DNA of 58,557 nucleotides from Fibrobacterales bacterium. GTDB lineage: Bacteria > Fibrobacterota > Fibrobacteria > Fibrobacterales > CADBQJ01. The stretch is taken from the NCBI GenBank assembly GCA_017650365.1, contig JAGCEZ010000056.1:1-58557 (forward strand), in the 5' to 3' direction. The notes under the pieces are model-generated. The model was not told the DNA's origin and searched no databases. It saw only the letters and a program-made list of their open reading frames with translations. The translations under genes and the position numbers were made by a program. Below are positions 8,913 through 16,230 of the stretch, piece by piece; position 1 is the stretch's first letter; each line of letters starts with the position of its first letter.

Positions 8913-9766
8913 TCGAACCTCATCGAGATGTCGAGCGCCTTCACGCTGTGGGTGAGCGCGCCGATGCTGATCAGGTCCACGCCGGTGGCGGCCACGGGGG
9001 CGATGCGCTCCAGGGTCATGTTGCCCGAGGCCTCCAGCTCCGCCTTGTGGCCGGCGGCGCGGACGATCTTCACGGCCTCGGCCATCGTCTCGAGCGGCAT
9101 GTTGTCGAGCATGATGCGCTCCACGGGGTAGCGCATCGCCTCGCGGAGCTGGTCGAGCGTCTCCACCTCCACCTCGACCGGAATCCCCTCGGGGCGGGTG
9201 GCGAGCACGCGCTCGATCGCCTTCGCGACCCCGCCGCAGGCGGCGACGTGGTTGTCCTTCAGCATGATCATGTCGAAGAGGCCCATGCGGTGGTTGGAGC
9301 CGCCGCCGCAGCGCACGGCGTACTTCTGCAGCTCGCGCCAGCCGGGGACGGTCTTGCGGGTGTCGAGGATTTTGCAGCGGGTGCCGGCGGTCTCGGCCAC
9401 GTAGCGCGCGGTGGCGGTCGCCGTGCCCGAAAGCTGCTGGACGAAGTTGAGCATCGTCCGCTCGGCCCCCAGCAGGGCGATGGTCGGCCCCTCGAAGGTC
9501 GCGATCAGGTCGCCCCTGGCCACCTTGTCGCCGTCGTGTTTGAGAAATTCGACCTTCACGACGGGCATGTGGAGCGCCTCGAAGACGAGGGGGACGACGG
9601 GGAGTCCGGCGAGGACCCCCTCCGCCTTGGCGATCCACCGGGCCTTCGACCGGGCGGAACCCTCGAAAACGAGCGTGGAGGAGAGGTCGCCCTTGTCCCC
9701 GAAGTCCTCGAGGATGGCGAGTTCGATCAGCGGCCGGGCCGCGTTCGCGGGAAATGCATGGTCCAT
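8909..9766 (-). CDS. nadC: Nicotinate-nucleotide pyrophosphorylase (carboxylating)
   Basis: Quinolinate phosphoribosyltransferase of de novo NAD synthesis. Typical segments are LAILEDFGDKGDLSS, FVQQLSGTATATA, ILDTRKTVPGWRELQ, YAVRCGGGSNHRMGL and IMLKDNHV; the basic residues of these motifs bind quinolinate and PRPP. At 285 aa it is family-typical. The ATG at 9766 lies only 5 nt after a TACTTTTA -10-like element and has no good Shine-Dalgarno sequence, so the message may be leaderless. nadA and nadB are not in the window. Confidence 0.95.
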   Translation of the reverse strand: MDHAFPANAARPLIELAILEDFGDKGDLSSTLVFEGSARSKARWIAKAEGVLAGLPVVPLVFEALHMPVVKVEFLKHDGDKVARGDLIATFEGPTIALLGAERTMLNFVQQLSGTATATARYVAETAGTRCKILDTRKTVPGWRELQKYAVRCGGGSNHRMGLFDMIMLKDNHVAACGGVAKAIERVLATRPEGIPVEVEVETLDQLREAMRYPVERIMLDNMPLETMAEAVKIVRAAGHKAELEASGNMTLERIAPVAATGVDLISIGALTHSVKALDISMRFE

Positions 9767-9771
9767 CGCCT

Positions 9772-9779
9772 TAAAAGTA
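9772..9779 (-). promoter_or_regulatory. Putative -10 element of nadC-coaX
   Basis: On the minus strand TACTTTTA lies 5 nt before the nadC ATG. A start site 5-7 nt beyond the element would fall at the start codon. It overlaps the divergent -10 element of the next gene, so the two promoters probably compete. Confidence 0.45.
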
Positions 9780-9785
9780 GATTTG
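9778..9785 (+). promoter_or_regulatory. Putative -10 element of the TRIC/UPF0126 gene
   Basis: TAGATTTG, the exact octamer also found before argC and rpmB, lies 7 nt before the ATG at 9793. Predicted transcript is leaderless or nearly so. Confidence 0.5.
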
Positions 9786-9792
9786 TGCGCGG

Positions 9793-10416
9793 ATGTATTG
9801 GCTCGACCTCTTCGGAACTTTCGCCTTCGCCGTCTCGGGCGCCATGCTCGGGGTGCGCCGCCACCTGGACCTTCTGGGGGCGCTCGTCCTGGCCGTGGTC
9901 ACGGGCGTCGGGGGCGGGATCCTGCGCGACGTGATGCTCGGGGTGATGCCCCCGGGGGCGATGCGCGACGAGACCTACCTGCTGGTCTGCCTGCTCGGCG
10001 GGGGCCTCTCGGTCGGCTATTCCCGCGCGGTCAAGCGCTACTGGAACCACGTGATGGTCGCCGACGCCGTCGGGCTGGCGGTCTTCACGGTCATCGGCGC
10101 CTCGCAGGCGCACGTCCACGGCCTGGGCCCCATCGGCGTCATGATGATGGCCGCCCTCACCGCCACCGGCGGCGGCGCCATCCGCGACCTGCTGGCCATG
10201 CGGATCCCCATCATCGTCCGCAAGGACTTCTACGCCTCCGCCGCCATCCTGGGCGGCCTCCTCTGGTGGGCGCTCTGCGAGTTCTCCTGCCCCGAGCTCC
10301 CCAAGATCGCCCTCACGCTCGCGGTCACGCTGGGGCTCCGGCTCTGGGCCATGGCCCACAAGGTCCGCCTGCCCCGCCTCGGCTTCCGCGCCCCGGACGA
10401 CAAGCCGCGCGGCTAG
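9793..10416 (+). CDS. TRIC/UPF0126 family membrane channel (YadS/YicG-like)
   Basis: Inner-membrane protein of the bacterial TRIC (trimeric intracellular cation channel) family, formerly UPF0126. It is 207 aa with about seven hydrophobic segments. It shows the internal duplication typical of the family: two glycine-rich helix breaks, VTGVGGGILRDVMLG (about residues 35-49) and TATGGGAIRDLLAMR (about 120-134). Prokaryotic homologues conduct K+/Na+ in vitro, but their physiological role is not settled. It is a single gene, divergent from nadC with only 26 nt between the starts and convergent with the GNAT gene downstream. Confidence 0.88.
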   Translation: MYWLDLFGTFAFAVSGAMLGVRRHLDLLGALVLAVVTGVGGGILRDVMLGVMPPGAMRDETYLLVCLLGGGLSVGYSRAVKRYWNHVMVADAVGLAVFTVIGASQAHVHGLGPIGVMMMAALTATGGGAIRDLLAMRIPIIVRKDFYASAAILGGLLWWALCEFSCPELPKIALTLAVTLGLRLWAMAHKVRLPRLGFRAPDDKPRG

Positions 10417-10420
10417 CGCG

Positions 10421-10969
10421 TCACCGCGGTTCGGCGCCCGGCATGGCGTCCCAGACGGCGCGCAGTTCGGCGATGATTTCGTCGTAGTCGCGCATGGAGA
10501 ACGTTCCCGGGCCGTGGATCAGAATCGTGTAGTCGATCCCCCGGAAGGACTTCCCGACGCCGGTGTCGCGGAACCCGTTGCGCAGGTAGAATCCGTGCCG
10601 GCGCCGGCGCTGTTCCGCGTTCTCGCACTCCTGTTCCGGCGACTCCATGTCGAGGATCAGCGTCCGGCCGGCGCGCTTTCCGAGCAGACGGGAGAGGATC
10701 TCCTGCCCGAGGCCGCGCCCGCGCAGCTCCTCCTCCACGGCGAAGTACCAGAACCAGTCGAACTCGCTCCTCGGCCAGACGATCGTCAGCCCGACGAAAT
10801 CGGCGCCGTCGAACCAGACCGCGAAGTCGAGCGGCATCTCGTCCGCCAGCCGCAGCAGCTCCTTCCAGGGAATCCGCTCCTCGACGGGAAACGCCGACTC
10901 GTACAGGCGCTTCGTCCGCGCCAGCTCCTCGGGCGCCAGCGCCCGGACCGGTTTCTCGAACAGCGTCAA
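10421..10969 (-). CDS. GNAT family N-acetyltransferase
   Basis: A 182-aa acetyltransferase of unknown substrate. The acetyl-CoA loop is RGRGLGQEILSRLLG (about residues 88-102), and the preceding strand WFWYFAVEEEL is typical of GNAT motif A. The start is a TTG at 10969 supported by GGAGG 6 nt upstream; it overlaps the stop of the DUF4405 gene in a TTGA junction. This makes it the last gene of the long operon that starts at 16110. Being cytoplasmic, it differs from the other, exported products; it could act on the same class of compounds, but this is a guess. Confidence 0.82.
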   Translation of the reverse strand: MTLFEKPVRALAPEELARTKRLYESAFPVEERIPWKELLRLADEMPLDFAVWFDGADFVGLTIVWPRSEFDWFWYFAVEEELRGRGLGQEILSRLLGKRAGRTLILDMESPEQECENAEQRRRRHGFYLRNGFRDTGVGKSFRGIDYTILIHGPGTFSMRDYDEIIAELRAVWDAMPGAEPR

Positions 10970-11655
10970 GGCGTTCCTCCTTCGTCATGCTTCTTCGCGC
11001 AGAGCTTCGCGGCGAACCGCGCTGCCGCCGCGAACAGGACGAGCATCGCGATGTAGTCCGCGAAAAAGAGGGCGCGGCCGCGCTCCAGGTCCAGGAAGAA
11101 GAACTCCTGCTGCAGGAACATGTACTTCCAGAGACCGCGGACGGCGAAGGCGTGGATTCCGTAGCCCGCCGCAAGCAGGGCGACGGCGCGGGCCGCGACC
11201 AGGGCCGCCTTTGACTTGAATGCGCCGGCAAGCCCCAGGCGGTTGGCGATAAGGCCGGCGTGCAGCCCGACGTGGAGCGACATGAACGCGAAGTACCAGT
11301 GGCTGGCGAGCAGGTGCGCCGTGCGGGCGAAGCTCGCGCCCGATTCGATCCCGAGCCAGGCGAACGCGTGGTTCGAAAGCATGACTCCGCTGACCGCCAG
11401 GAAAACCGCGCAGAGGAGAATCCCGCAGTTCGCGACGGCCTGCAGGACGCGGAACGCGTTCCAGCGGCCCCTGAACAGCGACGGGAAGAAGCGCCGGTTC
11501 AGCGCGACGTGCGCGGCCCACAGGGCGAGCAGGACCGCGCCCAGGATCTCGTGGACGGCGGTCGATTCGAAGAAACGGTTCCCGCCCATCAGCGCGAGCG
11601 TCGCGACCGTCATCGCGGCGTCCAGGACCATGCGGAATTTCGCGCCGGCGGGCAT
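10966..11655 (-). CDS. DUF4405 membrane protein, cytochrome b-like
   Basis: A 229-aa integral membrane protein with four to six helices and histidines placed like haem-b ligands: H in VHEILGAVLLALWAAH (two His 14 apart) and again in HLLASHWYFAFMSLH. This matches the DUF4405 family, which I recall being described as a flavinylation-associated cytochrome found with extracytoplasmic flavin electron-transfer systems. It probably passes electrons between the membrane quinone pool and periplasmic partners. It lies between an exported ABM-like protein (6 nt upstream) and the GNAT gene (4-nt overlap). No flavinyltransferase (ApbE) or FMN-bind domain gene is visible in the operon, so the flavin partner may be the exported flavodoxin encoded two genes upstream. 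Confidence 0.75.
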   Translation of the reverse strand: MPAGAKFRMVLDAAMTVATLALMGGNRFFESTAVHEILGAVLLALWAAHVALNRRFFPSLFRGRWNAFRVLQAVANCGILLCAVFLAVSGVMLSNHAFAWLGIESGASFARTAHLLASHWYFAFMSLHVGLHAGLIANRLGLAGAFKSKAALVAARAVALLAAGYGIHAFAVRGLWKYMFLQQEFFFLDLERGRALFFADYIAMLVLFAAAARFAAKLCAKKHDEGGTP

Positions 11656-11661
11656 CTTCGC

Positions 11662-12054
11662 CTACTTCCGGATGAACTTTTCGTCCGACGCCGGCGGCGG
11701 CCCGGCGGGCGCGTAGCGTTCGACGGTCATCTTCAGGTCGTACTTGTCGCGCAGCTCGGCGATCGTCTTCATCATGGGGGAGGCGTGGTGCGCGTCGATG
11801 GCGGCCTGGTTCTTCCAGGCGTCGATCAGCAGCACCGTTTCCGGATCGTCCATGGAGAAGTAGTACTCGTAGCGGACGTTGCCCTTTTCGGCGCGGATCT
11901 TCGCCACCGTCCCGCTGGAGACCATCTCTTCGGCGAACTTTCTCGCCGCTCCGTTTTCGCCTTTGTAGCGCAGGTTCACCGTGATGTCGCCGGCGCCCTC
12001 GGCGAACGCGCACGCGGCCAGCGCCGCGATGGGGAAAAACGCGGAGAATCTCAT
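11662..12054 (-). CDS. Exported antibiotic biosynthesis monooxygenase (ABM)-like protein
   Basis: A 130-aa protein with a signal peptide (SAFFPIAALAACAFAEG) followed by a single ABM-type ferredoxin-like fold. Family features are VNLRYKGENG near the start, RYEYYFSMDDPETVLLIDAWKN, and HHASPMMKTIAEL toward the end. Cytoplasmic relatives (YgiN type) oxidise quinols or protect against them without added cofactor. Export of this fold is unusual and fits a periplasmic redox role with its neighbours. The start at 12054 overlaps the upstream CMD-cupin gene by 4 nt. Function as a quinol monooxygenase is inferred from family only. Confidence 0.82.
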   Translation of the reverse strand: MRFSAFFPIAALAACAFAEGAGDITVNLRYKGENGAARKFAEEMVSSGTVAKIRAEKGNVRYEYYFSMDDPETVLLIDAWKNQAAIDAHHASPMMKTIAELRDKYDLKMTVERYAPAGPPPASDEKFIRK

Positions 12055-13265
12055 TTCAGCCTCCCGTATTCTTCGTCGCCCACGGGTTCGAGCCATTCGT
12101 TGCTTGCGCCTTCGCCGGGGACCTCGATCGCCAGATGCTGGAACCAGGAATCCGGAGCCGCGCCGTGCCAGTGCTTGACGCCGGCCGGGATGTTCACCAC
12201 GTCGCCGGGCTTCAGTTCGCGCGCGGGCCTGCCCCATTCCTGGTAGTAGCCTCGCCCGGCCGTCGCGACGAGGATCTGGCCGCCGCCCTTCTTCGCATGG
12301 TGGACGTGCCAGTTGTTGCGGCACCCCGGTTCGAACGTCACGTTCCCGATTCCGACCTGTTCCCGGCTGATCATGTCGAGATAGCTCCTGCCCGTGAAAT
12401 ACCTGGCGTAGGCGTCGTTCGGCCTGCCCACCGGGAACGCGCTCCAGTCCTTGCCCGGCATGGTTTTCGCGGCCGGAGAGCCCTTCGCGTCCGCCTTCGT
12501 TTCCGCCGCCGCTTCCTCGAGCAGCCGCAGCGCGTTCAGCGTGCGCGGGTAACCGCAATACGGCAAGCAGTTGTAAATCGCCTGCTCCACGTATTCGGCC
12601 GTGCGAATCTTCAAGTTCGCGCCGATATGCGCCTTGAGCTGCGGCTCCGTTCCCAGGTTCACGAGAATCGCCATCGTCAGGAGTTCGCGGGTGTTCAGGT
12701 CGAGCCCCTTGCGGGTGTAGTAATCGCCAAAGCAGTTGCTCGCAAGGAAGTAATTGACGGTCGGCATCCCTTCCTTGCCGTTTTTCGCCATGTCGCGGAA
12801 GGTCTGGCCGAACAGCGTTCCCTGCGCGTCGGCGCCCGCCTCCAGGCGGGACTGCGCCGTCACCGTCCCGCGGTTTTCGTCCACCTTCGCGTTCTTCGCC
12901 TTGAACACGCCGCGGGCGATTTCCACCGCGTCCGCCGTCCGCGGGAACCCGGCGTAGGGGGCGCACTGGTAGATGGCCTCGAGGATCGCCTCGGGCTCGA
13001 GTCCCTGCGCGAGCGCCGTCGCCACCTCTTCCCGCAGGAGCGCGCCCGACTGCTGCGTCGTAAGCGACACCAGGCGAATCAGCTCCACCTCGCGTTTTTC
13101 CACAAGCGGAGTCGCCGCCGGAACCTCGTTCCGCGTGAAGTTGTCCATCACGGCGCGCAGTTCCTTGTCCTGCGAAAGCGCCCTGGCGTCGTCCTGCGGG
13201 CGGCAGTCGCACGCGGCCAGCGCCGCGCCTATTCCGAGCATCGTCATCATCGTTCCCGGTTTCAT
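12051..13265 (-). CDS. Exported carboxymuconolactone decarboxylase (AhpD-like)-cupin fusion
   Basis: A 404-aa fusion. The N-terminus carries a lipoprotein-type signal with lipobox-like ALAAC. Two CMD domains follow (about residues 55-120 and 170-245), each ending in the paired signature IYQCAPYAGFPRTADAV / IYNCLPYCGYPRTLNAL. The C-terminal cupin (about 300-385) has metal-type ligands in NNWHVHHAKKGGG, AGRGYYQEWG and IPAGVKHWHG. The first CMD repeat has one Cys and the second has two separated by three residues (CLPYC). CMD-cupin proteins occur in LysR-flavodoxin clusters of gut bacteria and are often annotated as gamma-carboxymuconolactone decarboxylases, but a thiol-based peroxidase/reductase role is as likely. 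Its 3' end overlaps the ABM gene by 4 nt. Confidence 0.85.
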   Translation of the reverse strand: MKPGTMMTMLGIGAALAACDCRPQDDARALSQDKELRAVMDNFTRNEVPAATPLVEKREVELIRLVSLTTQQSGALLREEVATALAQGLEPEAILEAIYQCAPYAGFPRTADAVEIARGVFKAKNAKVDENRGTVTAQSRLEAGADAQGTLFGQTFRDMAKNGKEGMPTVNYFLASNCFGDYYTRKGLDLNTRELLTMAILVNLGTEPQLKAHIGANLKIRTAEYVEQAIYNCLPYCGYPRTLNALRLLEEAAAETKADAKGSPAAKTMPGKDWSAFPVGRPNDAYARYFTGRSYLDMISREQVGIGNVTFEPGCRNNWHVHHAKKGGGQILVATAGRGYYQEWGRPARELKPGDVVNIPAGVKHWHGAAPDSWFQHLAIEVPGEGASNEWLEPVGDEEYGRLK

Positions 13266-13299
13266 GCGTCGTTCCTCGCCAAGCGTCGGGCCGGCGGCC

Positions 13300-13860
13300 C
13301 TATTTCAGCCACTTCTCCACTTCCTTCCTGGCCTTGTCGCGCTCGTTCTGCGCCACGTGCCCGTAGATCGCGAGCCCGGCGGTCACGTTCGCGCCGGTCG
13401 CCTTCTTGAGCCGGGCGACGCCCGAGAGGCCGCTGCCCTCGTGCGTCACGAACGGATGTATCGTCTTGCCCTTCAGATTATACTTCTCGAAGAAGGTGAA
13501 CATGGGCATGGGCATTTCGCCCCACCAGACCGGGTAGCCGACGTAGATCTCGTCGAACTCCTCGGGGTTCTGCGCCACGGGCTTGATCTCGGGCCGCGCG
13601 TCGGCCGCCAGCTCCTTCTTCGCGACGGCGATGCAGTCGTCGTACTTCGCCGGATACTCCTTCGCGGGCTCCACGCGCAGGAGCGTTCCGCCGGTCTTCT
13701 CCGCGATCATCTCGGCGACGATCTCGGTGTTGCCTTTTTCGATCGTCCCCACGCCGTAGTTTTCGCCGGCGCGCGAGTAGTAGACGACCAGGATTTTCTT
13801 GTCCGCTGCCATGGTGACTCCCAGGAAGAGGGTGAAAAGCAAAAACGCGATTTTCTTCAT
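13300..13860 (-). CDS. Exported flavodoxin (Flavodoxin_4-like)
   Basis: A 186-aa flavodoxin with an N-terminal Sec-type signal (KKIAFLLFTLFLGVTMAA) before the first strand KKILVVYYSRAGEN. The phosphate loop region is followed by GNTEIVAEMIAEKTGG. The tyrosine/tryptophan-containing FMN loop GYPVWWGEMPMPMFTFF (about residues 105-121) is intact, and HPFVTHEGSGL is the typical third loop. YPAKYDDCIAVAKKEL is characteristic of the Flavodoxin_4 group. Flavodoxins normally work in the cytoplasm, so the signal peptide is the striking point. Start at 13860 overlaps the upstream gene by 4 nt. Likely an FMN electron carrier for the redox proteins of this operon. Confidence 0.87.
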   Translation of the reverse strand: MKKIAFLLFTLFLGVTMAADKKILVVYYSRAGENYGVGTIEKGNTEIVAEMIAEKTGGTLLRVEPAKEYPAKYDDCIAVAKKELAADARPEIKPVAQNPEEFDEIYVGYPVWWGEMPMPMFTFFEKYNLKGKTIHPFVTHEGSGLSGVARLKKATGANVTAGLAIYGHVAQNERDKARKEVEKWLK

Positions 13861-14936
13861 TGCGGTTCTCCGGGTTCGGGATCCAGATAGACGACTTCGC
13901 CCATTTGCGGCATGAGCACGGGCCTGCCGGATTCCTCCGCGGCGCGACGTGCGTTTTCGAGAGGTTCCGCGTACGAATGCCTGCTCAGGCAGAACCTGGA
14001 ATGGTGGACCGTCATGTAGCGCGCCGCGCCGAGGTCCGCCATCTCCTTGGCCAGCTCGTCCGGCATCGTGTGGATCTGCGCCCAGTCCTCGTCGTACTGG
14101 CCGTTCTCGAGAATCGCGAGGTCGACGCCGGGGAACTTTTTCCCGATTTCCGCGAAGTGCGGCCCGTAGCCGGAGTCGCCGCCGATCCAGACGGCGCGCC
14201 CGGGCGCCCGGAGGACGAACGAGGCCCACAGCGTCCTGTTCCGCCGCAGGCCGCGCCCCGAGAAGTGCCGGGCCGGGGTCGCCGTCGCGTTGAAGCCTTC
14301 GCCCAGGTCGGCGGATTCCCACCAGTCGAGCTCCACGAGCGCCTCGGGCGCGTAGCCCCAGCGCTCCAGGTGCTCGCCCGTGCCGAGCCCCGTCACCACG
14401 CGCTTCACGCGGGGGAGGAGCTCCTTCGCCGCCCGGTAGTCCAGGTGGTCCCAGTGGTCGTGCGTGATCACCAGGTAGTCGACGTCGGGCATGTCCGCTG
14501 GCTTGTAAACGTCCGTTCCCTTGAACATCCTGTTCACGAAGCTCACCGGCGAACCCTGGTAGAAAACCGGGTCCACGAGCACCTTCCTTCCGGACAAGTT
14601 GAGCAGGTAGGAGGAATGGCCGAACCAGACGATCCAGTCGCGGTCCTGCGGCAGCGCCTTCAGGTCCGTCCTGACCACGGGCAGGGCCGTGTCGGGGACG
14701 GTTCCGCTCCTGTCGCCGAACAGGAACTCCTTCCAGACGGCCGCCGCGCTCCGCTTCCCCGTCATGACGACGGTCTCCGTCTCGTTCGCGAACTGCCCGT
14801 CCACGTAGTGCGGCGACCGCTGGATCCGCTCCAGGCGCTTTCCCTGCGGAAGGCGCCCGAAGCTCGGCTGGTTGAGGAATGCCGCTCCCGCGCCGCCGAG
14901 GGCGAGAAGGACGGAAAGGACGATCGCGGTGGTCAT
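13857..14936 (-). CDS. Metallo-beta-lactamase-fold hydrolase, NAPE-PLD/RomA-like
   Basis: A 359-aa protein with an N-terminal membrane segment or uncleaved signal (TAIVLSVLLALGGAGAAF). The MBL core follows: WFGHSSYLLNLSGRKVLVDP, the zinc motif HDHWDHLDY (about residues 178-186), TPARHFSGRGL, the metal-bridging Asp in IGGDSGYGPHF, and the last His in YMTVHHSRFCL. This arrangement is that of the NAPE-phospholipase D-like/RomA-OutA branch rather than true beta-lactamases. Substrate unknown; a phosphodiester or lactone is possible. The first 20 residues suggest it acts facing the periplasm, like its operon neighbours. It lies 16 nt after the alpha/beta hydrolase gene. Confidence 0.82.
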   Translation of the reverse strand: MTTAIVLSVLLALGGAGAAFLNQPSFGRLPQGKRLERIQRSPHYVDGQFANETETVVMTGKRSAAAVWKEFLFGDRSGTVPDTALPVVRTDLKALPQDRDWIVWFGHSSYLLNLSGRKVLVDPVFYQGSPVSFVNRMFKGTDVYKPADMPDVDYLVITHDHWDHLDYRAAKELLPRVKRVVTGLGTGEHLERWGYAPEALVELDWWESADLGEGFNATATPARHFSGRGLRRNRTLWASFVLRAPGRAVWIGGDSGYGPHFAEIGKKFPGVDLAILENGQYDEDWAQIHTMPDELAKEMADLGAARYMTVHHSRFCLSRHSYAEPLENARRAAEESGRPVLMPQMGEVVYLDPEPGEPQ

Positions 14937-14952
14937 GGGACGTCTCTCGCGG

Positions 14953-16110
14953 CTACTTCAGGTTGGCCTTGAAGAACTCTTCCATCCTGTCGTAGGGGAT
15001 CCTGCCGTTTACGTCGTCGTAGAGGTCGGTGTGGACGGCGCCCGGGAGGATCAGGAGTTCCTTGTTGCCGACGGTCATGCTCCAGTTCTTCGCGGGATCG
15101 AGCTTCGCGGGAATCGCGGGCTTCTTCCCGGTCATCTTTTCGAACGCGCCTTCGCCGAAGTAGCGGCTGTGGGCCTTTTCGCCGTGGATCACGAGGACGG
15201 CGCCTTCGATTTCGTCGGCGTAGGCGAGCAGCTTCGCGTTCAACAGGGATGTCGCCGCGGAGCTCGCCCAGCCGCCGTTGCTGTTGAGCGAGCGCTTGTG
15301 GTAGCCGCGCGGGGTCTTGTAGTAGTCGTAGTAGTCCTTCACGAAGAAGGGCGCGTCGGCCGGAAGCGGATCCACGACGCCGCCGCCGAGTTCGTACGTC
15401 CCCGCCTTGAAGTCCTTCGTGCGCTGCGCCATCAGGGCCTTGCGCGCTTCGTTGCGGGCCTTGGCGCCGTTCGCCTGGTCGAAGTAGCCGTTGGCGGTCA
15501 CGCGGCTCATGTCGTACATGGTCGAGGCGACGGTCGCCTTGACGCGCGTGTCGACGCCGGCGGCGTTGATCGCCATGCCGCCCCAGCCGCAGATGCCGAT
15601 GATGCCGACGCGTTCCGGATCGACGTCGTCGCGGGTCGAGAGGAAGTCCACGGCGGCCATGAAGTCCTCGGTGTTGACGTCGGGGCTGTTCATGTAGCGC
15701 GGTTCGCCGCCCGATTCGCCCGTGAACGACGGGTCGAAGGCGACGGTCAGGAACCCGCGTTCGGCCATGTGCTGCGCGTAAAGGCCGGAGGACTGTTCCT
15801 TGACGGCGCCGAACGGGCCCGAGACGGCGATGGCGGGGAACTTGCCGTTCGCCTTGAGGCTCGTGTCCTTCGGCACGTACATGTCGGCGGCGAGCTCGAT
15901 GCCGAAGTGGTTCCTGAACGTGACCTTGGAATGGACGACCTTGTCGCTCTGCGGGAAGACCTTGTCCCATTCGGTCGTCAGCGTCGGCTTGTCCATGTTC
16001 TTCTCCGGCGCGGCGGCGCCCTTTGCGGTTTCGTCCTTGCCGGGGCAGCAGGCGGCCAGCGCTCCGGCGGTCAGTGCGGCGATCGCCGCGGTCGAGAGTC
16101 TGCTTTTCAT
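14953..16110 (-). CDS. Lipoprotein alpha/beta hydrolase, dienelactone hydrolase-like
   Basis: First gene of the seven-gene operon. The ATG at 16110 is preferred over one 36 nt upstream because GGAG lies just before it and the protein then begins with a lipoprotein signal (TAAIAALTAGALAAC). The alpha/beta hydrolase fold is shown by FPAIAVSGPFG, the nucleophile elbow IIGICGWGG (about residue 185) with Cys in place of Ser, as in dienelactone hydrolases, and a C-terminal LPGAVHTDLYDDV with the catalytic His. The 385 aa include an inserted lid region (about 215-300). Natural substrate unknown. Its promoter and the LysR operator lie in the 120-nt gap upstream. Confidence 0.85.
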   Translation of the reverse strand: MKSRLSTAAIAALTAGALAACCPGKDETAKGAAAPEKNMDKPTLTTEWDKVFPQSDKVVHSKVTFRNHFGIELAADMYVPKDTSLKANGKFPAIAVSGPFGAVKEQSSGLYAQHMAERGFLTVAFDPSFTGESGGEPRYMNSPDVNTEDFMAAVDFLSTRDDVDPERVGIIGICGWGGMAINAAGVDTRVKATVASTMYDMSRVTANGYFDQANGAKARNEARKALMAQRTKDFKAGTYELGGGVVDPLPADAPFFVKDYYDYYKTPRGYHKRSLNSNGGWASSAATSLLNAKLLAYADEIEGAVLVIHGEKAHSRYFGEGAFEKMTGKKPAIPAKLDPAKNWSMTVGNKELLILPGAVHTDLYDDVNGRIPYDRMEEFFKANLK

Positions 16111-16144
16111 CGGTTTCTCCGGGTTCGGTTTTTCCTTCCTCCAC

Positions 16145-16173
16145 AAAGTAGCACTGCGGCGCAGCTATATCAA
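16145..16173 (-). promoter_or_regulatory. Promoter of the exported redox operon
   Basis: On the minus strand a -35 box TTGATA (16173-16168) and a -10 box TACTTT (16150-16145) are separated by exactly 17 bp. Transcription would start near 16138. The spacer contains a GC-rich near-palindrome around CTGCGCCGCAG. The LysR-type box lies about 66 bp upstream of this start, the usual distance for the regulator's recognition site. Confidence 0.7.
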
Positions 16174-16195
16174 ATACTTATTTTTCATGGATTTC

Positions 16196-16222
16196 TATGC
16201 TTTGAAGGCATAATAAGGCATA
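16196..16222. promoter_or_regulatory. LysR-type operator
   Basis: TATGC-TTTGAAG-GCATA (16196-16212) is a perfect 5-bp inverted repeat with T-N11-A spacing inside, the form of LysR recognition sites. A second GCATA half site follows 10 bp on (16218-16222), one helical turn away, and runs into the lysR promoter. The gap is also AT-rich compared with the rest of the window. The position suggests activation of the divergent operon and repression of lysR itself. Confidence 0.7.
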
Positions 16223-16230
16223 TTTAGGGC

